Positions 19,716 to 28,697 of a stretch of 64,000 nucleotides of DNA are shown here, piece by piece (position 1 is the stretch's first letter; each line of letters starts with the position of its first letter). This DNA comes from Pontiellaceae bacterium B1224 (lineage in GTDB: Bacteria > Verrucomicrobiota > Kiritimatiellia > Kiritimatiellales > Pontiellaceae). The stretch lies in the NCBI GenBank assembly GCA_029432815.1, contig JAROBA010000006.1:62001-126000 (forward strand), given 5' to 3'. The notes under the pieces are model-generated. The model was given only the letters and a program-made list of their open reading frames with translations, did not search any database and was not told the origin of the DNA. A program made the position numbers and the translations under genes.

Positions 19716-22523
19716 CTAAGCCCCCAGCAAGTGGTCAATATCTTCTTCGGAAAGACTTTTCAGCGCGGCGCCGTCGCTGGAAACCACCAGATCCACCAGA
19801 TCCTTTTTATGTTGCTGCAGTTTCATGATTTTTTCTTCGATGGAGTTTTCCGCAATCAGGCGATAGGTGAACACCGTCTTTTTCTGGCCGATGCGGTGCG
19901 TCCGGTCGATGGCCTGCGCCTCGGCGGAGGTGTTCCACCAGGGGTCGAGGATAAAGACGGTATCGGCCGCGGTGAGATTAAGCCCTACGCCGCCGGTTTT
20001 CAGCGTCATCACAAACACTTTCAACTGCGGGTCGTTCTGGAAACGCTCCACCAGCTGGGCCCGGTTTGCCGTGGCCCCGGTCATGGATACATGTTCAATC
20101 TCAAGTTCATTGAGCATGGTGCATACCTGCTCCACTCCCGCGAGAAAATTGGTAAAGACCAGGCATTTACAGTTGTTCTGCACCGCTTCCTGCAGGGCCC
20201 CTTCCAGCATTTCGCGCTTAGCGGAAACAATGGCTCCATCGCTCTTGGACTCCGGCACGGTGGCAATCTGGCGCAGCTCCAGCAGCGCCTCCAGCACCGC
20301 GAACCGACTTTGCGCCAGTCCTTTTCGCTGAATCTCGCCCTGAATCAACTCCTGATAGAAGCGGCGCCGCGTTTCATAAAATTTCCGTTGTGCAGCGCCC
20401 ATTTCAACCAGCAACACCTGCTCCACTTTGGGCGGCAGCTCTTTCAGAACATCGGCCTTCAGGCGGCGTAGAATGAACGGGTTGATTTTTCGGCGCAGTT
20501 CGTTTGCCGCCACTTTATCGCCGGTGCGCTGGATCGGGGCCACGTAATCGCGTTCGAACTCCCCCGCCGAACCGAACATGGACGGATTCAGAAAACGAAA
20601 CAGGGTATAGAGCTCGCCCAGATTATTTTCGATCGGCGTACCGGAAAGGCCCAAACGAAACGCGCAGCGCAATGCCAGCACCGCTTTGGCGGTCTGGGTT
20701 TTCAAATTTTTGATCGCCTGCGATTCATCGAGAATCACGGCATGAAATTCGACCGCGGAAAAAGCCTCAATATCGGAACGCAGGGTTCCGTAGGTGGTGA
20801 GCACCAGCTGATGCTTCAGGCCCTCGTCCAGATCGCGGTTAGTTGCATAATAGGTATAAACCGAAAGCTCGGGAGCAAAGGTTTCAAGCTCGCGCCGCCA
20901 GTTGAACAGCAGACTGCGGGGCATAACCAACAACGTCGTTTTCTTTTCCTTCGGATAGATCCGCGTCAGCAGTGCAATGGCCTGAATGGTTTTTCCCAGC
21001 CCCATGTCATCAGCCAGACAACCGCCCAGCTGATGCTCGTGCAGGTAGTCGAGCCACTTGACGCCGGCGGTCTGATAGGGTCGGAGCTTTCCGACAAAGC
21101 GCGGCAGCTGAAGCCGTTTTTTCTCCAGCGAGTTAAACCCGCGAAAGACCTCGCGCGAAGCCGGCAGTTGCGAACGCGCCGCGCCTTTCTCCATCAACTC
21201 CTCGATCAGCGGAAGGTCAAAGAAGGAGATACGAACGCCCTTTTTGTTTTTCTTAAACAACCGGGCAAGCCGATCCATATAGCGCTCGTCCAGCACGGCG
21301 TGCGTACCGTCGCTCAGCGCAATATACTTTTGTTTACGGTACTGCTGCAGCGCATCGAACAGCCCAAACTGTTCCCCCTCCAGGTCCAGCGTCGCATCGC
21401 CTTCCAGAAAATCAATCCCGTGCCCGAGGCTGACGTCCAACGAGGGCTCCACATGACGGACCTTATACGCCTTTAGTTTCTCCGCGCCGAAGAGATCGAA
21501 CTCCTTCATCACTTCCGCCAGATGCTCATGCAGAAAAACCGAGGCCAGCTCCGGCCCGAGGACCAGTCCCTCTTCATCGTCAATCAGATAGGCCTCGGAC
21601 GATCGAGTGGCTTTAGCAATTTTTTTCAGCCGACGCATCAGCGAGGCCCGTGCTGCCAGCACATCGCCATACAATACATCCCGCACCCGAATGATCCCCT
21701 CCATTTCGTCCACAAAGGCGACGCGTCCGAGATCGTAATCGCGCGCAAACTCAATGGAGAAACCGGGCACGGCCTGGACGATATCCAGATGCAGCGCCGA
21801 ATTTTCGTCCACCTGCTGAAATACCAATGTGGCCTGCGCCGGGATGGGCTCGCTCTCGCTGACGGAATACGTTCGGCAATCTAGCCGCACCGATGAAAAC
21901 GAAGAAAAAAACAGCGAGAGAAATTCGTTCAGCTGCACTTGCGCAACCGAATCCGAAAAGAGGGCCAGCGAGCGGTATCCCATTCCCAACGACTGGATGC
22001 GATACACCGTCTGCCCCGCCATAAGATGCGATTCCGAAATCAGTCGAAGCTCTTCCAACGAAATGATGGCGCCATCTGTACTGCGAAGCCTGAATCCGCC
22101 GCGGGCCCAATCCGCATCGACCAGGTCAAGCACCAGCTGCAGCTCCATGGCATTGGGATGAAAATTTAATGGCTTCAGCTCGCGATCCACCACGCGCCCC
22201 GAACGCTCCAGTAAACGAATCAAGTGGCTGTGCTCATGCAACAGAACGCCGGAGCCGTCAAACTCTGTCTCGTCCCACAGGCGTGTGGCATCCCAGGACC
22301 ACCGAACTTCGTCGTAGGCCTTGAGCAGGTCCCGCTCAACGCCATGGAACACGCGGTAATCCGCATCGACGGCGGCCCCTTTATGATCGACCACCTGAAA
22401 GGCAAATCCGGCATCCGTTTCACGTATCTGGAAAAAAATTTCCGAATTCGCTCCGGACTTTCCTCCTGCATGATGCGGGGCCGAACGTTTCAGCGCTTCA
22501 AACAAATTTTCCCGGTCAGCCAA
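19716..22523 (-). CDS. SNF2-family DEAD/DEAH-type helicase
   Basis: A 935-residue ATPase. The C-terminal half is a full SNF2 motor: LRPYQTAGVKWL (Q motif), Walker A ADDMGLGKTIQA near residue 508, motif II DESQ near 600, LSGTPIENN (motif III), then VFTNF, SMTGAT, MTLKTGGVGLNLTAAD and DRTHRIGQ (motif VI). The Walker B reads DESQ rather than DEAH. The N-terminal ~480 residues resemble the SWIM-less bacterial SNF2 N domain and probably bind nucleic acid. Such proteins remodel protein-DNA or RNA polymerase complexes. The gene is preceded by proC (5 bp) and followed by the unknown 600-residue gene. Confidence 0.92.
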   Translation of the reverse strand: MADRENLFEALKRSAPHHAGGKSGANSEIFFQIRETDAGFAFQVVDHKGAAVDADYRVFHGVERDLLKAYDEVRWSWDATRLWDETEFDGSGVLLHEHSHLIRLLERSGRVVDRELKPLNFHPNAMELQLVLDLVDADWARGGFRLRSTDGAIISLEELRLISESHLMAGQTVYRIQSLGMGYRSLALFSDSVAQVQLNEFLSLFFSSFSSVRLDCRTYSVSESEPIPAQATLVFQQVDENSALHLDIVQAVPGFSIEFARDYDLGRVAFVDEMEGIIRVRDVLYGDVLAARASLMRRLKKIAKATRSSEAYLIDDEEGLVLGPELASVFLHEHLAEVMKEFDLFGAEKLKAYKVRHVEPSLDVSLGHGIDFLEGDATLDLEGEQFGLFDALQQYRKQKYIALSDGTHAVLDERYMDRLARLFKKNKKGVRISFFDLPLIEELMEKGAARSQLPASREVFRGFNSLEKKRLQLPRFVGKLRPYQTAGVKWLDYLHEHQLGGCLADDMGLGKTIQAIALLTRIYPKEKKTTLLVMPRSLLFNWRRELETFAPELSVYTYYATNRDLDEGLKHQLVLTTYGTLRSDIEAFSAVEFHAVILDESQAIKNLKTQTAKAVLALRCAFRLGLSGTPIENNLGELYTLFRFLNPSMFGSAGEFERDYVAPIQRTGDKVAANELRRKINPFILRRLKADVLKELPPKVEQVLLVEMGAAQRKFYETRRRFYQELIQGEIQRKGLAQSRFAVLEALLELRQIATVPESKSDGAIVSAKREMLEGALQEAVQNNCKCLVFTNFLAGVEQVCTMLNELEIEHVSMTGATANRAQLVERFQNDPQLKVFVMTLKTGGVGLNLTAADTVFILDPWWNTSAEAQAIDRTHRIGQKKTVFTYRLIAENSIEEKIMKLQQHKKDLVDLVVSSDGAALKSLSEEDIDHLLGA

Positions 22524-22528
22524 AATGA

Positions 22529-23326
22529 TTATCCCTTTGCCAGCTCGATCGACCTTGCCTGAGCGGCTTTGAGGGCGGCGATGATGGAATCTTTCACGCC
22601 GTGCTCTTCCAAGGTTTGGATCGCCGCATGCGTGGTACCGCCTTTGGAGGTCACTTTTGCGCGCAGGTCGGAAGCATTTTCTCCGGTTTCTTTCATCAGT
22701 GTCGCCGCACCGATGACGGTGGCCAGCGCCAGCTCGCGGGAAACACCAGGCTGCAGGCCCATTTCGTCGGCGGCTTCGAGCATACTTTCGAGCAGATAAA
22801 AGACATAGGCCGGGCCGGATCCGCTGAGTGCGGTCACGGCATCAATCTCTTCTTCGTGAACGAAGACGGCTACGCCAACGGCTGCAAGCAGGCTGCCGGC
22901 AAGCTGCATATCCATTTCGGTGGCATGTTCGCCGGCGGCAATTCCGGCGGCCCCTTCGCCCACGAGCGAGGGTGTGTTGGGCATCACGCGAACGACGCGA
23001 ATCGGTTTGCCGCCCGAAATTTTCGACGACGGAACACCGGCCATAATGCTGATCACCAGCGCGTCGGGTTTGAGTGCCGCTTCAATTTCGGGCCAGACGG
23101 TTGGAAAAACCTGTGGCTTAACCGAGAGCACAACCACATCGGCATCCGCAACGGCCTCGGCATTGCTTTTGGTGGTTTTCATTCCGAATCCGGACTCAAA
23201 GTGCTCCAACCGCTCTTCAGAAATATCGCTGACGCAGACATCGTCAACCGTAACAATTTCGTGACCAACAATCCCCGCAATAATGGCTTCCGCCATATTG
23301 CCCGCACCAATAAATGTAATTTTCAT
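22529..23326 (-). CDS. proC: Pyrroline-5-carboxylate reductase
   Basis: A 265-residue enzyme that reduces 1-pyrroline-5-carboxylate to proline with NAD(P)H. The dinucleotide-binding start is MKITFIGAGNMAEAIIAG. The family signatures VVLSVKPQ, VRVMPNTPSLVGEGAAGI and the C-terminal ALSGSGPAYVF...TSKGGTTHAAI are all present. A degenerate palindrome encodes IQTLE near the end. It is upstream of the SNF2 gene on the same strand with a 5-bp gap. Confidence 0.97.
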   Translation of the reverse strand: MKITFIGAGNMAEAIIAGIVGHEIVTVDDVCVSDISEERLEHFESGFGMKTTKSNAEAVADADVVVLSVKPQVFPTVWPEIEAALKPDALVISIMAGVPSSKISGGKPIRVVRVMPNTPSLVGEGAAGIAAGEHATEMDMQLAGSLLAAVGVAVFVHEEEIDAVTALSGSGPAYVFYLLESMLEAADEMGLQPGVSRELALATVIGAATLMKETGENASDLRAKVTSKGGTTHAAIQTLEEHGVKDSIIAALKAAQARSIELAKG

Positions 23327-23415
23327 AATAGTCAGTTTTAAGTTTTAGGTGGTTAAGTTTTAAGAATCAGCTGAGACCTTACACTCCCGAATGCCTCATG
23401 CCCATTGCCTGATGC

Positions 23416-24090
23416 CTATCTTTTTCCAAACAGATCCGTTCCGATACGCACCCAGGTGCTACCCTCTTCAATCGCCACTTCGAGGTCGTGCGACATGCCC
23501 ATGGAAAGCTCGGGCAGCGGCGTGCCCGTTTCCTCCTGCAGCTGATCGCGTAGTTTCCGAAGGTTGGAAAAGTGGACGCGCGTTTTTTCGGGATCGGGCG
23601 AAAACGGAGGAATAACCATCAAGCCATGCACTTCGCACTTGCTCATCTGGTTGGCGGCTTCAATCACTCCGGCAACTTCTTCGGGCTTCATACCGTATTT
23701 CCCCCCTTCGCCGGCAATGTTGACCTGTAGCAGCACGGGCAGGGTTGTATTGGCATGATTTTCCAATGCCTGGAGAATTTTCAGCGAGTCGACCGTATGA
23801 ATCATTTGAAAAAGGTTGGCGGCAAGCTTCGCTTTGTTGGATTGCAGGTGGCCAATCAAATGCCACTCAAGGCCGGTCGGACACATGGACACTTTTGACT
23901 GCGCTTCCTGCACTTTATTTTCGCCGAAAAGCCGAAGGCCGCAATCGACCGCTTCGCGCACCGCTTCAGGCGGCTTGGTTTTTGAGACGGCCAACAGGGT
24001 TATATCTTCGCGTTCACGCCCGGCATTTTCACAGGCCGAAGCGATTCGCTGCTCCACGGCTTCCAATCGTTCTGAAAAGTTTTCGCTCAT
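23416..24090 (-). CDS. YggS-family PLP homeostasis protein
   Basis: A 224-residue PLP-binding TIM-barrel protein. The cofactor lysine is K37 in LLAVSKTKP. Other family blocks are FGENKVQE, WHLIGHLQSNK, VDSLK, VNIAGEGGKYGM and LSMGMSHDLEVAIEEGSTWVRIGT. YggS/PLPBP proteins buffer free pyridoxal phosphate and have no known catalytic activity. It often sits beside proC, as here (90 bp upstream of it). Palindrome variants encode LQALE and SNLRK. Confidence 0.95.
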   Translation of the reverse strand: MSENFSERLEAVEQRIASACENAGREREDITLLAVSKTKPPEAVREAVDCGLRLFGENKVQEAQSKVSMCPTGLEWHLIGHLQSNKAKLAANLFQMIHTVDSLKILQALENHANTTLPVLLQVNIAGEGGKYGMKPEEVAGVIEAANQMSKCEVHGLMVIPPFSPDPEKTRVHFSNLRKLRDQLQEETGTPLPELSMGMSHDLEVAIEEGSTWVRIGTDLFGKR

Positions 24091-24291
24091 GGTGTATTCA
24101 TTCTTCTCTTGTTAATGTTTGGTCAGTAGGCATACCTGCATTCCATTAGAGGATAAAGAATGAAAGCGTCAAAACTGTCTGGTTCGCTCTTCTGCAAGCG
24201 GTCGTTTTTACACGCTATATTATTAAATCAGATCATTCAGATTTCGTTAAAAATCTCCCCTAAACCCCTATTTTCTTCCCTCAATTTTGAG

Positions 24292-24320
24292 TTGTCATGC
24301 TTTTAAATAGTACCTACAGT
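24292..24320 (+). promoter_or_regulatory. Sigma-70-like promoter for the first surface-repeat gene
   Basis: TTGTCA at 24292-24297 and TACAGT at 24315-24320 are separated by 17 bp. They lie 45 bp before the ATG at 24365, which has a good AAGGAG ribosome site. There is no other gene between this site and the start. Confidence 0.5.
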
Positions 24321-24364
24321 GTCTCACATAGTTCATTGCACATTATAACCAAGGAGAAGAGTGT

Positions 24365-24919
24365 ATGAAAAAATTGATGATTGCCGCATTAGTTGCAGCC
24401 ACTGCAGTAGGATCTTATGCTAAAGACGCAGGTTTCCAGCTTTCGCTGACTCCGGATATTGCCATTCAGGATCGTGATACGAATATCAAAGGCGTCTCCA
24501 TTGGTGTGTGGAATGAAAACCCAGGCTCCCAATGGCAGATCGGTTTTGTCAATGGTACCACTGGCGATGCCTCTGGTTTGCAGGGACTCTTCATCTATCC
24601 GCTCTACAGCTACGCTGAAAACTACACCGGTGCTCAAATTTCATTGGTCAACTATGCATCCGGTGAATTCGTCGGTCTGCAGTGGGGCGCGGTAAACATT
24701 GCCAACAACCTGACCGGTGCGCAGCTCGGTATCGTAAACTATGCCGGAACAGTTGACGGTGGTTTTCAGTGGGGCCTCGTGAACTATGCCGAAACGACTC
24801 ACAACCTGTTCCAGCTCGGACTGGCCAACATCATGGTCGACAACAACTGGTTCACTGACTTCCCGAATGACCTGGCTAAAGGATTCGTATTTGTCAACTG
24901 GAGCTTCGGCGACAAATAA
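24365..24919 (+). CDS. Secreted surface-repeat protein, copy 1 (LA_2272-like)
   Basis: A 184-residue protein with a signal peptide cut near SYA-KDA. The mature part is made of ~20-residue repeats of the form GAQ(L/I)G-x-VNYA (ENYTGAQISLVNYA, NNLTGAQLGIVNYA, GGFQWGLVNYA), as in the LA_2272-type surface repeat. It ends with DNNWFTDFPNDLAKGFVFVNWSFG, suggesting a beta-rich outer-membrane or surface location. A nearly full-length paralogue follows at 25020. The gene has its own promoter-like site and terminator. The function is unknown. Confidence 0.85.
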   Translation: MKKLMIAALVAATAVGSYAKDAGFQLSLTPDIAIQDRDTNIKGVSIGVWNENPGSQWQIGFVNGTTGDASGLQGLFIYPLYSYAENYTGAQISLVNYASGEFVGLQWGAVNIANNLTGAQLGIVNYAGTVDGGFQWGLVNYAETTHNLFQLGLANIMVDNNWFTDFPNDLAKGFVFVNWSFGDK

Positions 24920-24941
24920 GCTGAACCGCACCAGTTAGTTA

Positions 24942-24970
24942 AAAGCCGCGGTTCAAACCGCGGCTTTTTA
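24942..24970 (+). terminator. Rho-independent terminator after surface-repeat gene 1
   Basis: A 10-bp GC-rich stem (AAAGCCGCGG paired with CCGCGGCTTT) closes a short loop and is followed by a T run. It lies 22 bp past the stop. Confidence 0.9.
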
Positions 24971-25019
24971 TATTTGGAAAGATCTAGACTGCCATATCGA
25001 TATTCCACGGAGATTAGAG

Positions 25020-25586
25020 ATGAAGAAATTAGCAATCGTATTAACAGGTTGTGTGTTGGCTGCAGGATCATTTGCAGAAGAAGCAGGTTTTCAATTTTCA
25101 CTGGTTCCGGACATCGCACTTCAGGATCGTGACACCACAATAAAAGGCGTTTCACTTGGTGTATGGAATGAAAATCCAGGTACGCAATGGCAGATCGGTC
25201 TTGTGAACGGCGGCGTTGAAGACAGTGCCGGATTACAGTCGTTCATCCCGTTTTTATTTTTCCCAGCCATTTTCAACTATGCGGATTCCTACACCGGTGC
25301 CCAGCTCGGTATTGTCAACTGGACCTCAGAAGAGTTTACAGGTGCCCAGCTCGGTTTTGTGAACGGTGCCGGCGATCTGACCGGCCTGCAATGGGGCGCG
25401 GTCAACTATTCTCAGAACATGACTGCCGGCGTACAGCTCGGCTGGATCAACTATACAGAAACGGTGACTGAGTGGGCATTACAGCTTGGCTTCGTGAACA
25501 TTATTGCGGACAACAATTGGTTCACAGATTTCCCGGCGGATCTCGCTAAAGGGTTCGTATTTGTCAACTGGAGTTTTGGCCGATAG
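25020..25586 (+). CDS. Secreted surface-repeat protein, copy 2 (LA_2272-like)
   Basis: A 188-residue paralogue of the preceding gene, with the same order of segments: signal peptide (to about residue 19, SFA-EEA), PDIALQDRDTTIKGVSLGVWNENPGTQWQIG, several GAQLG-x-VN repeats, and the C-terminal NNWFTDFPADLAKGFVFVNWSFG block. It differs by a longer hydrophobic loop (FIPFLFFPAIFNYAD). The ribosome site is GGAGATTAGAG before ATG. It has a separate terminator, so the pair looks like a tandem duplication with independent expression. Confidence 0.85.
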   Translation: MKKLAIVLTGCVLAAGSFAEEAGFQFSLVPDIALQDRDTTIKGVSLGVWNENPGTQWQIGLVNGGVEDSAGLQSFIPFLFFPAIFNYADSYTGAQLGIVNWTSEEFTGAQLGFVNGAGDLTGLQWGAVNYSQNMTAGVQLGWINYTETVTEWALQLGFVNIIADNNWFTDFPADLAKGFVFVNWSFGR

Positions 25587-25608
25587 TCACATCGTCCAAA
25601 GGTGCATT

Positions 25609-25635
25609 AAAGCCGCAGTGCAGACTGCGGCTTTT
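25609..25635 (+). terminator. Rho-independent terminator after surface-repeat gene 2
   Basis: Stem AAAGCCGCAGT / ACTGCGGCTTT with a 4-nt loop, followed by a T run. It also faces the end of holA, so it may act in both directions. Confidence 0.88.
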
Positions 25636-25638
25636 TGT

Positions 25639-25653
25639 TTCCAGACCTTGGAA
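25639..25653. repeat. Dispersed palindrome
   Basis: TTCCAGACCTTGGAA, intergenic, between the terminator and the holA stop. Confidence 0.95.
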
Positions 25654-25656
25654 AAA

Positions 25657-26751
25657 TCAGCGCCGCCGGGCCGGAGCACACAGCTTGGCCAGCAGGGTTT
25701 CGAACATTAGATCATGCGGAATGGAACCGCCGGAAAGCATACGTTCGTGCGTGTCCACCACCAGCCGTTTGCTAGCCGCCAACCGGGCAACGGAATAGGG
25801 CGCGGCCTGATTGGCAAACTTTCCCGCACGGAACCAGTGCATCTTGCGCGGATCATCCGACATCGCGGCAAAGTAGTCGTCGATCTCCTGTTCCGAACTC
25901 CACTGAATTCGGTTGCCGTTCATCCTCAGCCAGCCCGCTTCCATATATTCCCGGAAACGCAGCAGATTCTGGAACAGGCTTTCGATCTGGATAATCAGCC
26001 CGATCGCTGTCTGTTTCTGAAAAAGCAACTGCCGGAAAATTCGGATGGCATCAGCCAGCCTTCGCTCCGCAATCGCATCCGTGAAATCCCAGGCAACGGC
26101 TTCGCCGGATGCTGACGTCATCAGCTGCACATCCGCAAGGTGGATTTTTTTATCGTCACCCTTGTAGAGCACCATTTTTTCAACTTCATTCATGATCTGG
26201 CGCGTTTCAAATCCCGCACGATCGATGAACAAATCTGCGGCATCGGAATCGATGGAATAACCCTCGCGTTTGAAAAGCGAAAGGGCCCGCTTCAGTGCCA
26301 CGGGCCGAGCTTCATAGTCGCGCTCGGGAATATCATACTCCTGAATTTCGACGACATCCTTCAGCGATTTATAGAAAGCGGAACGCTTATCGATGCCCGG
26401 TGCTGAAAGAATCAGAATCTGATCTTCCGCCAACCCGGCTTTCAGATCTTTAGAAAGCTCACCCAGCAGCCGTTTTACATCGGCATTCTTCATGATGACG
26501 GCATTTTTTAAGAAGGCCACATCGCGGAACCAGACGACCTTTTTTCCGCCAAAAAGGCCCATAGTGCGAAAGCCGGCCACGCACTGATCAATCGCCGACA
26601 CGGCCTCTTCAATCTTAGAAGCGCTGCCATCAATAATTTCGAGCGACAGCGCCTGCTCCGCCTCCGGACACACCTGATCCACTTTTTTACGGGCATTCAG
26701 CCCCACCAGGTATTCATCATTCCCACAATAAAAATATACGTTGTCTGCCAT
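25657..26751 (-). CDS. holA: DNA polymerase III subunit delta
   Basis: A 364-residue AAA+ clamp-loader subunit that opens the beta clamp. The pattern of HolA is seen: VYFYCGNDEYLV at the start, then KKVVWFRDVAFL and ILSAPGIDKRSAFYKSL, a GFETRQIMNEVEKMVLY helical region, and AIAERRLADAIRIFRQLLFQ plus LLRFREYMEAG in domain III. As in other delta subunits the AAA+ nucleotide-binding motifs are degenerate. Dispersed palindromes lie just outside both ends (25639 and 26765). Confidence 0.88.
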   Translation of the reverse strand: MADNVYFYCGNDEYLVGLNARKKVDQVCPEAEQALSLEIIDGSASKIEEAVSAIDQCVAGFRTMGLFGGKKVVWFRDVAFLKNAVIMKNADVKRLLGELSKDLKAGLAEDQILILSAPGIDKRSAFYKSLKDVVEIQEYDIPERDYEARPVALKRALSLFKREGYSIDSDAADLFIDRAGFETRQIMNEVEKMVLYKGDDKKIHLADVQLMTSASGEAVAWDFTDAIAERRLADAIRIFRQLLFQKQTAIGLIIQIESLFQNLLRFREYMEAGWLRMNGNRIQWSSEQEIDDYFAAMSDDPRKMHWFRAGKFANQAAPYSVARLAASKRLVVDTHERMLSGGSIPHDLMFETLLAKLCAPARRR

Positions 26752-26764
26752 GCACTCATTCCTT

Positions 26765-26779
26765 TTCCAATCCTTGGAA
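26765..26779. repeat. Dispersed palindrome
   Basis: TTCCAATCCTTGGAA, intergenic, upstream of holA. Confidence 0.95.
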
Positions 26780-26930
26780 GATATGATTTAATCCCCGCGT
26801 TTGAAAAGAGCATTCAACAGAAGAGCGCAAAATCCTTCAGTAAAACTGCACAAACCAGACTCAAATAAAAACTTGAAAAACTATCGGGTCTTATACATTG
26901 TACTTCTATGCATAGAGCATGGAGGTTATA

Positions 26931-27272
26931 ATGCACTTATCAAAAGAACTCGTGGCCGCCAGCGCCACACCACTGGTTTTATCCGTCCTTTCGCAGGGGG
27001 ATAGCTATGGGTACGCAATTATCAAGCGCGTATCCGAACTCACCGAAGGGGAAGTGCAATGGAGCGATGGCATGCTCTACCCCGTTTTACATCGGCTTGA
27101 AAAGCAGGGCCATATTGTTTCCGAATGGAAGAAAGCGGAAACAGGTAGAAGGCGGAAATACTATCGGTTGGAACCCGGAGGACTCGCCACCCTGAAAGAA
27201 GAGAAAAAAAAATGGACCGTTCTGAATAATGCCCTATCAACACTCTGGGAGGAAAAACCATGTTTGATCTAG
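26931..27272 (+). CDS. PadR-family transcriptional regulator
   Basis: A 113-residue winged-helix regulator from the ATG at 26931, placed five bases after a GGAGG site; an in-frame ATG at 26919 lies upstream of that site. Family motifs are LVLSVLSQGDSYGYAI, VQWSDGMLYPVLHRLEKQGHI and GRRRKYYRL. PadR repressors usually control an adjacent membrane protein gene. Here the next gene overlaps by 13 bp and encodes a HAAS-type membrane protein, so the pair is a typical PadR cassette. Confidence 0.92.
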   Translation: MHLSKELVAASATPLVLSVLSQGDSYGYAIIKRVSELTEGEVQWSDGMLYPVLHRLEKQGHIVSEWKKAETGRRRKYYRLEPGGLATLKEEKKKWTVLNNALSTLWEEKPCLI

Positions 27273-27952
27273 CAAATGCAATTACGAACTGGAAAAGCCA
27301 GCTGAACATAAACCACACCCTCAAGAACGAAGATATCGCCGAGCTGGAATCACATTTGGTGGATGAAATTGATGCCCTGCAAATCAAAGGGCTCTCTTCT
27401 GAAGAATCTTTTCTGATCGCTACCAAACGACTGGGCACCAACGAAGTGCTCGCTGAAGAATTTGGTAAGAATAACCTTCCGTCCTTATGGGTTCATCGTA
27501 TTACCTGGATGTTTTTAGGAACCTTAATGTGGGGTATGGCAACGGGCCTTTTTGGATTCATTCATCGCGGCACGCTAATAGCACTTCAACATACCTCTTT
27601 ATCCAAGGCGTGGATAATCAGCATCTGCTCTGTAGCCATGATTGCGTTCGTAGCGGGCATAGGCTTCCTCGTCAGAGGAATAATTCACGGGTCCGCACTA
27701 AACCAACGAATCTCATCGCTGAAAAGGTGGGGTATTTTTGCACTGCTCTTAATCATCCCACAACTGATTGGCGTAACAAACGGGATAATGATACGTCCGT
27801 TGCAGAAAGTAATCATAAATGATCCGAGCATCCTATCTGCCTTTTCGTTTACAACGTTCATCCACTCGGCAATCAGCTTAATCATCAAAATAGCGATGAT
27901 TTACTTTGTCGCGTGGCACTTCAGTAAAAACAGAAAAACCATTGCGGTATAA
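27260..27952 (+). CDS. HAAS-domain membrane protein linked to PadR
   Basis: A 230-residue protein with an N-terminal ~75-residue helical domain (NEDIAELESHLVDEIDALQIKGLSSEESF) of the HAAS/permease-prefix type. Four to five TM segments follow (ITWMFLGTLMWGMATGLFG, SICSVAMIAFVAGIGFLV, WGIFALLLIIPQLIGV, SAISLIIKIAMIYFVAW). The N-terminal domain is known as a partner of PadR regulators in membrane-stress and transport loci. The start overlaps the PadR gene by 13 bp. Confidence 0.8.
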   Translation: MFDLANAITNWKSQLNINHTLKNEDIAELESHLVDEIDALQIKGLSSEESFLIATKRLGTNEVLAEEFGKNNLPSLWVHRITWMFLGTLMWGMATGLFGFIHRGTLIALQHTSLSKAWIISICSVAMIAFVAGIGFLVRGIIHGSALNQRISSLKRWGIFALLLIIPQLIGVTNGIMIRPLQKVIINDPSILSAFSFTTFIHSAISLIIKIAMIYFVAWHFSKNRKTIAV

Positions 27953-27960
27953 AAACCCGT

Positions 27961-27983
27961 GAGGCCGGTGCGCAGCCGGCCTC
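27961..27983 (+). other. Hairpin after the PadR/HAAS operon
   Basis: GAGGCCGG and CCGGCCTC form an 8-bp stem with a 7-nt loop. No T run follows on the plus strand, so termination is uncertain. Confidence 0.45.
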
Positions 27984-28076
27984 TAGCTGTCTGCCGAAGT
28001 ACCGCCAACGTCTTTTCAACTTGCTCCTCATTCCTTAAAAACGCACCATCCTGCGAAACCCTAAGGAGCCTCTACT

Positions 28077-28568
28077 ATGAGCAAAACGATCTGGGCGCCG
28101 TGGCGCATTGAATATATTCTGAGCAACAAAGAGGGCGGCTGCTTTCTCTGCAAAATGTTTGGCGAGAACAACGACCGCGAGAACCTCATCCTGAAACGGG
28201 GCAAAACCTGCGCCGTCGTCATGAACCGCTACCCGTATACGGGCGGCCACCTGATGGTTACGCCCTACCGCCATCTGGAAAATATGGCGGATATGACTCC
28301 GGAAGAGCGCGCCGAACTGATGGACCTCTCCATCGAAGCGGTTGATATTCTAAAGGCCGAACTCAACACCGATGGCCTGAACCTTGGCTTTAATCTCGGC
28401 GGGGCAGCCGGGGCCGGACTCAAAGACCACATCCACCAGCACATTGTCCCGCGCTGGGTCGGCGACACCAACTTTATGCCCGTCCTCTCCGACACCCGCG
28501 TCATGCCGCAAGCCCTCGAAGAACAGTACGACGTCCTCTATCCCCTTTTTAATCCTTCCCAGCCCTAA
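28077..28568 (+). CDS. HIT-family nucleotide hydrolase/transferase
   Basis: A 163-residue protein with the histidine triad DHIHQHIVPRW; the three histidines are 118, 120 and 122. An N-terminal CxxC (GCFLCKMFG) and the WAPWRIEYI start place it in the Ap4A-phosphorylase-like HIT group. Such enzymes cleave dinucleoside polyphosphates or adenylyl conjugates. The start ATG at 28077 follows AAGGAG. It is a single-gene unit by spacing. Confidence 0.9.
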   Translation: MSKTIWAPWRIEYILSNKEGGCFLCKMFGENNDRENLILKRGKTCAVVMNRYPYTGGHLMVTPYRHLENMADMTPEERAELMDLSIEAVDILKAELNTDGLNLGFNLGGAAGAGLKDHIHQHIVPRWVGDTNFMPVLSDTRVMPQALEEQYDVLYPLFNPSQP

Positions 28569-28697
28569 ACCAGCCCCAATTATCATGGTAATTAATCCGG
28601 GTAAAACCAACCAAACTAGCATAAACTGCGTTATAAATCGTGTAGCGCAACATGATGCATCCTCGCAATTTTATGGCTGCTATACTTTGGAGAACGT

